Part shown: positions 5,295 through 11,174 of the stretch, piece after piece | How positions within the stretch are numbered: position 1 is the stretch's first letter | Layout of the letters: each line of letters starts with the position of its first letter | Assembly (NCBI GenBank): GCA_015688915.1 | Contig: JAATGX010000215.1 | Coordinates: 1-11,174, forward strand | Direction: 5' to 3' | DNA: 11,174 nucleotides | DNA from: Desulfuromonadales bacterium | GTDB lineage: Bacteria > Desulfobacterota > Desulfuromonadia > Geobacterales > Pseudopelobacteraceae | Notes under the pieces: generated by a model | Seen by the model: only the letters and a program-made list of their open reading frames with translations | Database searches by the model: none | What the model was told of the DNA's origin: nothing | Position numbers and translations under genes: made by a program

Positions 5295-7148
5295 CTATTC
5301 GTTCCATCCCTCGGGATGCACCTCACCGATCTGCTCCCAGTGTTCCGGCGCACGCCAGAGCGACGAGAGGATCAGTTCGCGGATGTGCAGGAACTCCTTG
5401 GGGAGACGGTCGTACATCTTGACGAACAATTCCTCGTGGGAGATGACCTCATTCTGCCACACGTCACGATCGACGGACGTGAGTTCGTTGAACTTTTCGC
5501 GCGGCATATCCAGGCCTTCCCAGTCCATGTCCTCGTAACGTGGCATCCAGCCCAAGGGGCTTTCCACAGCTGCCGCATGTCCCTGTACACGCTCCACAAT
5601 CCACTTGAGCACCCGCATGTTGTCGCCGTAGCCGGGCCAGATGAACTTGCCGTTGGCATCCTTGCGGAACCAGTTGACGCTGAAGATGCGCGGCGGGCGG
5701 GCAACGGTGCGGCCAAACTGCAGCCAGTGGCCGAAGTAGTCGGCCATATGATAGCCGCAGAAGGGGAGCATGGCGAACGGATCGCGGCGTACGTTGCCGG
5801 TGGCGCCCACGGCGGCGGCCGTAGTTTCGGAGCCGAGCGTGGAGGCGAGATAGACGCCGTAGTTCCAGTTGAATGCCTGGTAGACCAGAGGAACCGTATC
5901 TTTGCGTCGGCCGCCGAAGATGAAGGCGCTCATGGGCACCCCTTTCGGGTTTTCCCAATCCGGGTCGATACAGGGGCACTGGGAAGCCGGCGAAGTGAAA
6001 CGGGCGTTGGGGTGGGCCGCCGGCTTGCCGGTTGCCGGTGTCCATTCGTTGCCCTGCCAGTCGGTCAGTTTGGCGGGCGGTTCGTCGCTCATCCCCTCCC
6101 ACCAGACATCGCCATCCTCGGTCAAGGCCACATTGGTGAAGATGGAGTTCTTTTCGCAGGAGATCATGGCATTGGGGTTGGTTTTGTAGTTGGTGCCGGG
6201 GGCCACGCCGAAATAGCCGTATTCCGGGTTGATGGCATAGACCTGGCCGTCGCAGCCAGGCTTGATCCAGGCGATGTCGTCGCCGATGGTGGTTACCTTC
6301 CACCCCTTGTCCTGGAAGGACTTGGGCGGAATCAGCATGGCGAAGTTGGTCTTGCCGCAGGCGCTGGGGAAGGCGGCGCCCACATAGGTCTTTTCGCCGG
6401 TGGGCGATTCGACGCCCAGGATCAGCATGTGCTCGGCCAGCCACCCTTCGTCCTTGCCCTGCTTGGAGGCGATGCGCAGGGCAAGGCATTTCTTGCCCAG
6501 CAGGGCGTTGCCGCCGTAACCGCTGCCGAAGGACCAGATGGCCCGTTCCTCGGGGAAATGGACGATGTATTTTTCCTTGTTGCAGGGCCAGGTTACGTCT
6601 TTTTGGCCCGGTTCGAGGGGCGCGCCCACCGAGTGGACGCAGGGGATGAATTCGCCGTTGCCAAGCACATCCAGAACCTGTTTGCCCATGCGGGTCATGA
6701 TCCGCATGTTGACGGCAACGTAGGGAGAATCGGAGATCTCGATGCCGATCTTGGCGATGTTGGAGCCGAGCGGGCCCATGCTGAAGGGGATGATGTACAT
6801 GGTGCGCCCCTTCATGCACCCCTTGAAGAGGCCGTTCAGCTTCTCCTTCATCTCCTTGGGCGCCATCCAGTTGTTGGTGGGGCCGGCATCATCCTTGGAG
6901 AGGCTGCAGATAAAGGTACGGTCTTCGACACGGGCCACATCGATCGGGTCCGACCAGGCCAGGTAGCTGTTGGGGCGTTTTTCCGGATTCAGCTTGCGGA
7001 AAGTGCCGCTCTGCACCAGTTGGGCGCAGAGTTCGTCGTATTCCTCCTGGGAACCGTCGCACCAGTGGATCCTCGCCGGTTCACACAAGGCGGCGATCTC
7101 CTCTACCCATTTCAACAGTCGTTCGTTTTTTGGAACCTCGTAACTCAT
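5295..7148 (-). CDS. pckG: Phosphoenolpyruvate carboxykinase (GTP-type), EC 4.1.1.32
   Basis: The protein has 617 residues, normal for the GTP family. It carries out the oxaloacetate-to-PEP reaction with GTP/GDP. Family hallmarks are the P-loop AFPSACGKTN at 259-268 with the hyper-reactive cysteine C264, GDDIAW at 289-294 with the metal-binding aspartate, GYGGNALLGKKC at 210-221, R77 in the substrate-binding DRTF segment, and the flexible omega-loop lid ASTLGSETTAAAVG at 435-448. All key residues are intact, so it should be active. The ATG at 7148 has a GGAGG at about 7158-7162. The gene lies just upstream of pckA but is separated by a strong terminator. Its 305-base leader region carries dyads and repeats that suggest regulation. 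Having both nucleotide types in tandem is unusual; one may favour the reverse, carboxylating direction, but this cannot be told from sequence. Confidence 0.97.
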   Translation of the reverse strand: MSYEVPKNERLLKWVEEIAALCEPARIHWCDGSQEEYDELCAQLVQSGTFRKLNPEKRPNSYLAWSDPIDVARVEDRTFICSLSKDDAGPTNNWMAPKEMKEKLNGLFKGCMKGRTMYIIPFSMGPLGSNIAKIGIEISDSPYVAVNMRIMTRMGKQVLDVLGNGEFIPCVHSVGAPLEPGQKDVTWPCNKEKYIVHFPEERAIWSFGSGYGGNALLGKKCLALRIASKQGKDEGWLAEHMLILGVESPTGEKTYVGAAFPSACGKTNFAMLIPPKSFQDKGWKVTTIGDDIAWIKPGCDGQVYAINPEYGYFGVAPGTNYKTNPNAMISCEKNSIFTNVALTEDGDVWWEGMSDEPPAKLTDWQGNEWTPATGKPAAHPNARFTSPASQCPCIDPDWENPKGVPMSAFIFGGRRKDTVPLVYQAFNWNYGVYLASTLGSETTAAAVGATGNVRRDPFAMLPFCGYHMADYFGHWLQFGRTVARPPRIFSVNWFRKDANGKFIWPGYGDNMRVLKWIVERVQGHAAAVESPLGWMPRYEDMDWEGLDMPREKFNELTSVDRDVWQNEVISHEELFVKMYDRLPKEFLHIRELILSSLWRAPEHWEQIGEVHPEGWNE

Positions 7149-7228
7149 GCTGCCCTACCTCCCCATGTCATTAGTTTTCTCCCGTATGCCTGAAAAAAAT
7201 CGTCTGACTGCACGGATCATACAGTATC

Positions 7229-7276
7229 GGAGCGGGAAAATTTATCGTCGATAAATATCACAGGGAGCGGGAAAAT
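7229..7276. repeat. 13-base direct repeat flanking the dyad
   Basis: GGAGCGGGAAAAT occurs at 7229-7241 and again at 7264-7276, 35 bases apart start to start, on either side of the 17-base dyad. Two exact copies in a short non-coding stretch suggest paired protein-binding sites, or a local duplication. Confidence 0.5.
7240..7256. promoter_or_regulatory. Perfect 17-base dyad, candidate operator of pckG
   Basis: ATTTATCGTCGATAAAT is a perfect inverted repeat with 8-base arms around one central base. It lies over the candidate -10 box and likely start site of pckG, where a bound repressor would block transcription. It is too AT-rich and tight to be a terminator. The regulator is not known. Confidence 0.45.
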
Positions 7277-7280
7277 GCAA
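7252..7280 (-). promoter_or_regulatory. Candidate pckG promoter
   Basis: On the minus strand, TTGCAT (7280-7275) and TATTTA (7257-7252) are 17 bases apart, about 100 bases before the pckG start. The -10 box overlaps the perfect dyad at 7240-7256, and one copy of a 13-base repeat falls in the spacer. The same TTGCAT box with 17-base spacing is found before the FAD fusion gene. Confidence 0.42.
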
Positions 7281-7317
7281 AAGTGTTATGGGATTTTAGC
7301 CAAAAAAAATGTTTTGA

Positions 7318-7331
7318 TATCAGCGCTGATA
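7318..7331. promoter_or_regulatory. Perfect 14-base palindrome upstream of pckG promoter
   Basis: TATCAGCGCTGATA is fully self-complementary. It lies about 40 bases upstream of the candidate -35 box, a position typical of activator sites. It shares the outer TATC/GATA arms with the dyad at 7240-7256, with centres about 77 bases apart. The rest of the 7149-7453 gap holds an AT-rich 7-base inverted repeat (7383-7400) and no convincing gene. Confidence 0.35.
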
Positions 7332-7453
7332 ACCGCGGCACCAGGCTGAATCGTCCATGAGGCGGGCGGGAAAGGCATTTACTTATTTTAGGCAAAATAA
7401 ATGAGAATGGGCATAACCCTGTTATTTTCCCTTCGGCAAAGGGGGGCTTCGGT

Positions 7454-7882
7454 TTAATGCCGCGACAGCATCTCCACTACTTTCCCCGCCACCTCGCCGG
7501 TTATGACCGGGCAAATCCCCTTGTCGTTGGCGGCGCGGATGGTCTTGCAGCAGGTCACACCATACTGCTCCTTGAACCAGGTATGCAGTTCGCGGGTGGC
7601 ATGCATGACGTCCTTCTTGTCCTTCAGCACCAGCCCCAGGCCGACGGTGCCGCCCGAGACCGCGCCGCAGATGCACCCGGAGCCGGAGCCGCCACCAAAA
7701 CCGCTGGCCAGATGAACCACATCTTCCGGCACGTCGGGACGGAAGTGTTTCCGGACCACGGCCAGAACCGCCTCGGCGCAATGGTACGTGCCGGAGCGGT
7801 AGAGCGCCTCGGCCTCGAGCCGGCACTGCCCGGCCAGTTCCAATTCATCCGGTGACGGTTTTGCGTTTTTCGACCGGAACAT
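7454..7882 (-). CDS. C_GCAxxG_C_C family redox-active protein
   Basis: The protein has 142 residues and no signal peptide, so it is cytoplasmic. It fits the putative redox protein family named for its cysteine pattern. A first cysteine lies in YHCAEAVL (C35). A glycine-rich LASGFGGGSGSG leads to C70, C72 and GAVSGG at 73-78. A C111-C112 pair and C124 (GICPVITG) follow. The family is often found near thiol, selenium or sulfur redox genes, but its reaction is not established. The extra C70 next to the usual core cysteine, and the vicinal C111-C112, give six core cysteines (seven with C20) that could form disulfides or bind metal. The ATG at 7882 has AGGGAGAG at 7896-7889. It lies 77 bases downstream of the four-domain fusion on the same strand, with no clear terminator, so co-transcription is likely. 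Confidence 0.85.
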   Translation of the reverse strand: MFRSKNAKPSPDELELAGQCRLEAEALYRSGTYHCAEAVLAVVRKHFRPDVPEDVVHLASGFGGGSGSGCICGAVSGGTVGLGLVLKDKKDVMHATRELHTWFKEQYGVTCCKTIRAANDKGICPVITGEVAGKVVEMLSRH

Positions 7883-7959
7883 GTAATTCTCTCCCTGTGA
7901 TGTATGCTTCCCGCCGTCTAATCTATCATTCTTATCACACTACGGGAAGATGTCTCGTA

Positions 7960-10404
7960 TTAGATGAACAGGTTATTGTCGGCCCGCTCCGAGGCCTCCA
8001 GATAGGAAGCCACCCCGCCCACCTCGACACCGTCGATCAGTTCCTCCCGGCGGATGCCCATCAGGTCCATGGACATCTGGCAGGCGACGATCCTCGCCCC
8101 GCCTTGAATGGCCGTTGCCATCATCTCTTCCAGCGTCGGGATATTCTTGCTCTTCATGATGCCGCGGATGAGCATGCCGCCGATACCGCCCATGTTCATG
8201 CGCGACAGGGCCAGCCGCCGGCTGCCGCGCGGCAGCATCATGCCGAAAATCGCTTCGACCAGATTCTTGCCGGGGCCGGAGACCTTCCGGGACTTGCGCA
8301 GGGCGTTCAGCCCCCAGAACGTGAAAAACATCGTCACCGTGCGACCCATGGCCAGGGCCCCGTTGGCGATGATGAAACTGGCGATGGTCTTGTCCAGGTC
8401 GCCGGAGAAAACGATTATCGTCTTGTCGTTGCCGGCAGGTGGTGCCGCTGCCGGCACATGCCCTCCCTTTTCAATGACCGCGGTCACGATTCCCTTGTCA
8501 ATGCTGATTTCCCTCAGAAGATTGCCGGTGGTCCTGGCCCAGGAGGGGGCATCGCTGTAGAAACCGGGGTCACTGGCCTTGATCGAGATCGCCTCCCCTG
8601 CCGCTAGTCTGTCCATCTCCTGCTTGAGGCGCATCACCGGGCCGGGGCATTGCAGTCCGCAGGCATCGACCTGGATTGTTTTCGTTGATGAACCGCCGTC
8701 AGGCACCATTGCTGGTACGGCTCCGTGGCCGCCTGGTACAGCATCCACCTGGGGCGTTGTTGCCAGGTGGTATGTTTCATACCCGCCGGAAAGGTTGGCA
8801 CAGCGGATGCCCTGTGCCATGAGAATGCGGCAGGCGATATAACCGCGCAGCCCGACACGGCAGAAGACCGTAACCTTCCTGCCGGAGGGCAGATCGCCGA
8901 GGCGCTCCCGCAAGCTGTCCAGTGGAATATTCAGTGCTCCGGCAATGCTGCCGCCAGCGAACTCTTCCGGCGTGCGCACGTCGAGGAGCAGATGTTCCGA
9001 TGGGTCGGCGTTTTGCACGGCATCCCAGGTGGTGATCTCAACCAGGCCGTCAAGGCTGTTCTGGGCCGCGAACCCCGCCATGTTGACCGGGTCCTTGGCG
9101 GAGGAATAGGGTGGCGCGTAGGCGTGTTCGATACCGGCCAGGTCATCGACGGTCATGGTGCCCAGGATGGCGGTCGCGATGACGTCGATGCGTTTATCGA
9201 CACCCCCGTAGCCGATGGCTTGAGCACCCAGCACCCGGCGCGTTTCCGGCGAAAAGAGCAGCTTGAGGGTCAACATCGTGGCGCCGGGATAATATCCGGC
9301 ATGGTCGTTGGGATGGACGATCACCGACCGGAAGGGGATGCCTTCCGCCCGGCAGAATTTTTCGGTGGCACCGGTCATGCCCACATCCAGGTCAAACACC
9401 TTGGCGATTGCCGTGCCCAGCGTACCGTCATAGGTTCCCGGAACCTTTCCGCTCATGTTGCCGGCGGCGATCCGCCCCTGCTTGTTGGCCGGTCCGGCCA
9501 ACGGTATGGCGGCCTTTTTGCCGGAGATGGGATTGGTCACCTCAATGGCATCCCCGGCGGCGTAGATATGCTCCCGGTTGGTCCTGAGCCGGTCATCCAC
9601 GATGATATGGCCGCGCAGGCCCAGCTCGATGCCGGAACCGGCCAGGAAACCGGTGTTCGGCCTGACGCCGATGGAGAGCATGACAAGGTCGGCGTTGATG
9701 GCTGCGCCGCTTTTCAGCCTGGCCGTCACAGACCCCGAATCGGCGGGCTCAAAGGCCGTAACAGCGTCATTCAGATGCAGTTCGATCCGCTTCATGCGCA
9801 ATTCGCGGTGGACCAGTGCAGCCATCTCGTAGTCGAGCAGGTTCATTGCCTGATCGGCCATCTCAACGATGATCACCCGGATGCCGCGGGCATGGAGATT
9901 TTCAGCCATTTCCAGGCCGATGAAACCGGCTCCCACCACCAACGCGGTCTTCACGCCGCCCTGATCGACCATTGCCCGGATCGCGTCGGTGTCGGGGATC
10001 GTCCAGAGGGTATGAACAACCGGATGGTCAACTCCTGGAACAGAAGGTCTGACCGGCGATCCCCCCGGCGCCAGCAACAGCCGGTCGTAGGCCTCGTCAT
10101 ATTCCCTGCCCGATTCCAGATCCTTTACGCGGACCACGTTCCCGGTCGTATCGAGGGAAAGCGCTTCATTGCGGATACGCACGTCCACGCCAAAGCGTTT
10201 CCTGAAGGATTCCGGCGTCTGCAGGAGAAGATTGTCCCGCTCGGTTATCACGTCTCCGACATAATAGGGCAGCCCGCAGTTGGCATAGGAAACATGCCAC
10301 CCCTTTTCAAGCACCACGATTTCCGCCGATTCATCAAGGCGCCTCAGCCGCGCCGCCGCCGACATGCCGGTAGCCACGCCGCCGATTACCACATACTTGC
10401 GCAT
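7960..10404 (-). CDS. Four-domain FAD CoA-disulfide/persulfide reductase fused to rhodanese, TusA and DsrE-like domains
   Basis: The protein has 814 residues and no signal peptide. Residues 1-445 form a pyridine-nucleotide-disulfide oxidoreductase of the CoA-disulfide/NADH persulfide reductase type: the FAD motif GGVATGMSAAARLRR (8-22), the single active cysteine C43 in SYANCGLPYY, an NAD-binding VVGAGFIGLEMAE (156-168) and a second FAD motif YAAGD (281-285). Residues about 455-548 are a rhodanese domain with LLDVRTPEEF and a CRVGLR loop bearing C515. Residues about 576-645 are a TusA/SirA domain with the CPGP motif (C586). From about 661 to the end is a DsrE/DsrF-like domain with C775 in ACQMSMDLMG. 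Each active cysteine is present, so the chain could pass persulfide sulfur from domain to domain and reduce it with NAD(P)H. The substrate in the cell is not known. A GGGGGA motif precedes the ATG. Confidence 0.93.
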   Translation of the reverse strand: MRKYVVIGGVATGMSAAARLRRLDESAEIVVLEKGWHVSYANCGLPYYVGDVITERDNLLLQTPESFRKRFGVDVRIRNEALSLDTTGNVVRVKDLESGREYDEAYDRLLLAPGGSPVRPSVPGVDHPVVHTLWTIPDTDAIRAMVDQGGVKTALVVGAGFIGLEMAENLHARGIRVIIVEMADQAMNLLDYEMAALVHRELRMKRIELHLNDAVTAFEPADSGSVTARLKSGAAINADLVMLSIGVRPNTGFLAGSGIELGLRGHIIVDDRLRTNREHIYAAGDAIEVTNPISGKKAAIPLAGPANKQGRIAAGNMSGKVPGTYDGTLGTAIAKVFDLDVGMTGATEKFCRAEGIPFRSVIVHPNDHAGYYPGATMLTLKLLFSPETRRVLGAQAIGYGGVDKRIDVIATAILGTMTVDDLAGIEHAYAPPYSSAKDPVNMAGFAAQNSLDGLVEITTWDAVQNADPSEHLLLDVRTPEEFAGGSIAGALNIPLDSLRERLGDLPSGRKVTVFCRVGLRGYIACRILMAQGIRCANLSGGYETYHLATTPQVDAVPGGHGAVPAMVPDGGSSTKTIQVDACGLQCPGPVMRLKQEMDRLAAGEAISIKASDPGFYSDAPSWARTTGNLLREISIDKGIVTAVIEKGGHVPAAAPPAGNDKTIIVFSGDLDKTIASFIIANGALAMGRTVTMFFTFWGLNALRKSRKVSGPGKNLVEAIFGMMLPRGSRRLALSRMNMGGIGGMLIRGIMKSKNIPTLEEMMATAIQGGARIVACQMSMDLMGIRREELIDGVEVGGVASYLEASERADNNLFI

Positions 10405-10435
10405 GATTTCCCCCGAAACTAATAATTGTAAAAAT

Positions 10436-10464
10436 AATATATATCACGTATTGAATTAATGCAA
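10436..10464 (-). promoter_or_regulatory. Candidate promoter of the FAD fusion operon
   Basis: On the minus strand, TTGCAT (10464-10459) and TATATT (10441-10436) are 17 bases apart in a strongly AT-rich stretch, 31 bases before the ATG. It would drive the fusion and the cysteine-rich protein downstream. Confidence 0.55.
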
Positions 10465-10522
10465 GCCGGTATTTTTTCAAGCAGGGTGGCTGAAAGGGGC
10501 AACGGGGAGGAAGTCATTGCAG

Positions 10523-10563
10523 CAAAAAAAACGCGCCGGAAAGCAGTGGGCTCTCCGGCGCGT
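10523..10563 (-). terminator. Terminator of pal
   Basis: On the minus strand a perfect 10-base GC-rich stem (ACGCGCCGGA, 10563-10554, pairing with 10540-10531) closes a 13-base loop and is followed by a run of about eight T. It begins some 28 bases after the pal stop and isolates pal from the FAD fusion. Confidence 0.92.
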
Positions 10564-10591
10564 GGTCAACGTGGTCTGAATCGGGAAAAAC

Positions 10592-11137
10592 TTATTTCAC
10601 AATGACGAAGTCGTCCTTTCTGTCTTTTGACCAGGCGGATTCGTCATTGGCATCAGCGTTTGCCTTTTCCTTGCCGTAACTGATGGTGGAAATCCGGTCT
10701 GCCGCGATACCGAGGGTTATCAGATACTGCAGGGCCGATTTGGCGCGGCGCTCACCCAGGGCCAGGTTGTACTCGGCCGAACCGCGTGCGTCGCAATTCC
10801 CCTCGATCTTGATCTTGGTGTCCGGCTGGGCTTTCAGGATTTCGGCGTTTTTATTGAGTACGTCGCGTGCGTCCTGGCGCAGGTCGGATTTGTCAAAATC
10901 AAAATAGACGGCTTCGAATGATGGCAGTGCCACAGGCGCAGCTACCGGCGCCTCTACCGGTTTGGGTTCAACCTTGGGTTCCACCACCGGCGGGGGTACG
11001 ACCTTCGGCGGCTCCGGCGCGACGGTCGCGGCCTTTACCGGTTCCTCTGTCTTGACAACTTCCTTGTTCGCACAGCCGCCGGCTACCAGAGCCGCCATGC
11101 TGAGCGCTGCCAACAGTGCTATTGTCCCTTGTTTCAT
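10592..11137 (-). CDS. pal: Peptidoglycan-associated lipoprotein Pal
   Basis: The protein has 181 residues. A lipoprotein signal ends in VAGGC with the lipidated cysteine at 22. A proline/valine/lysine-rich linker covers about 30-70, and an OmpA-like peptidoglycan-binding domain fills the rest (VYFDFDKSDLR, then GNCDARGSAEYNLALGERRA, the region that holds diaminopimelate). Pal anchors the outer membrane to the wall and works with TolA and TolB in envelope constriction at division. The ATG at 11137 has AAAGGAG just upstream (11150-11144). The linker is longer than in E. coli, and the end is DDFVIVK rather than the commoner arginine-rich VEF-type ending. The gene is followed by a strong terminator, as expected for the last gene of a tol-pal operon. 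The 37 bases upstream reach the window edge; a TAA at 11161-11159 could end tolB, but this is unproved. Confidence 0.95.
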   Translation of the reverse strand: MKQGTIALLAALSMAALVAGGCANKEVVKTEEPVKAATVAPEPPKVVPPPVVEPKVEPKPVEAPVAAPVALPSFEAVYFDFDKSDLRQDARDVLNKNAEILKAQPDTKIKIEGNCDARGSAEYNLALGERRAKSALQYLITLGIAADRISTISYGKEKANADANDESAWSKDRKDDFVIVK

Positions 11138-11174
11138 CGTAATCTCCTTTGTAAAAGTTTATGTGGCCTGCTGC

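Noticed and set aside
5223..7193. Long plus-strand open frame of 656 codons opposite pckG
   Set aside because: Same shadow effect; no recognisable domain or ribosome site, and pckG explains the region.
7429..7443. Small hairpin CCCTT/AAGGG after the C_GCAxxG_C_C gene
   Set aside because: The stem is only five bases, and the minus strand lacks a T-run after it, so it is not called as a terminator.
7883..7959. 7-base inverted repeat CTTCCCG/CGGGAAG between the fusion and the cysteine-rich gene
   Set aside because: The arms are about 29 bases apart with no T-tail; it does not look like a terminator.
8725..10422. Long plus-strand open frame opposite the FAD fusion
   Set aside because: Shadow of the 814-residue protein; its composition (His/Gly/Asp) is typical of antisense translation.
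11138..11174. Possible end of tolB at the right edge
   Set aside because: Only a stop codon (11161-11159) and four preceding codons are visible, too little to support a gene call.

Overview
The window is GC-rich bacterial DNA with no mobile elements, RNA genes or CRISPR. The gene set fits a deltaproteobacterium of the Geobacter/Desulfuromonadales type: a small lipoprotein c-type cytochrome with two CXXCH haem sites, a NiFe-hydrogenase maturation protein (HypA), a TIGR04283-type glycosyltransferase, PEP carboxykinase for growth from small organic acids, a large CoA-disulfide-reductase/sulfur-transfer fusion, and a Pal lipoprotein. The assignment is inferred from gene content and was not checked by a database search.

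Layout, left to right. Positions 1-327 (+) hold the C-terminal end of a cardiolipin synthase. It runs head-on, with a one-base gap, into a glycosyltransferase (329-1402, -). A 28-base divergent gap separates that gene from a TatD-family metal-dependent hydrolase (1431-2228, +). Next come a diheme lipoprotein cytochrome that probably starts at TTG (2370-2705, +), a tiny Ala/Pro/Lys-rich lipoprotein with its own promoter and terminator (2864-3070, +), and an isolated hypA (3191-3526, +).

From 3578 on everything is on the minus strand. The ATP-type PEP carboxykinase pckA (3578-5170) lies immediately downstream of the GTP-type enzyme pckG (5295-7148), with a strong terminator between them. Two unrelated-by-family enzymes for the same carbon step therefore sit side by side but are separable transcription units. 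Upstream of pckG is a 305-base non-coding region with two perfect dyads, a 13-base direct repeat and a candidate promoter. Then come a C_GCAxxG_C_C redox protein (7454-7882) and an 814-residue four-domain fusion of FAD/CoA-disulfide reductase, rhodanese, TusA and DsrE-like domains (7960-10404). These two probably form one thiol/persulfide operon driven by a promoter near 10436-10464. Finally pal (10592-11137) has a strong terminator. Its upstream neighbour, probably a Tol-Pal gene, is off the window.

Themes are central carbon metabolism (oxaloacetate/PEP node), sulfur and thiol redox handling, and envelope biogenesis. The points most worth a second look are the paired PEP carboxykinases with the structured pckG control region, and the four-domain sulfur-relay protein with its cysteine-rich partner. 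Both consist of known families; the arrangement is the interesting part.
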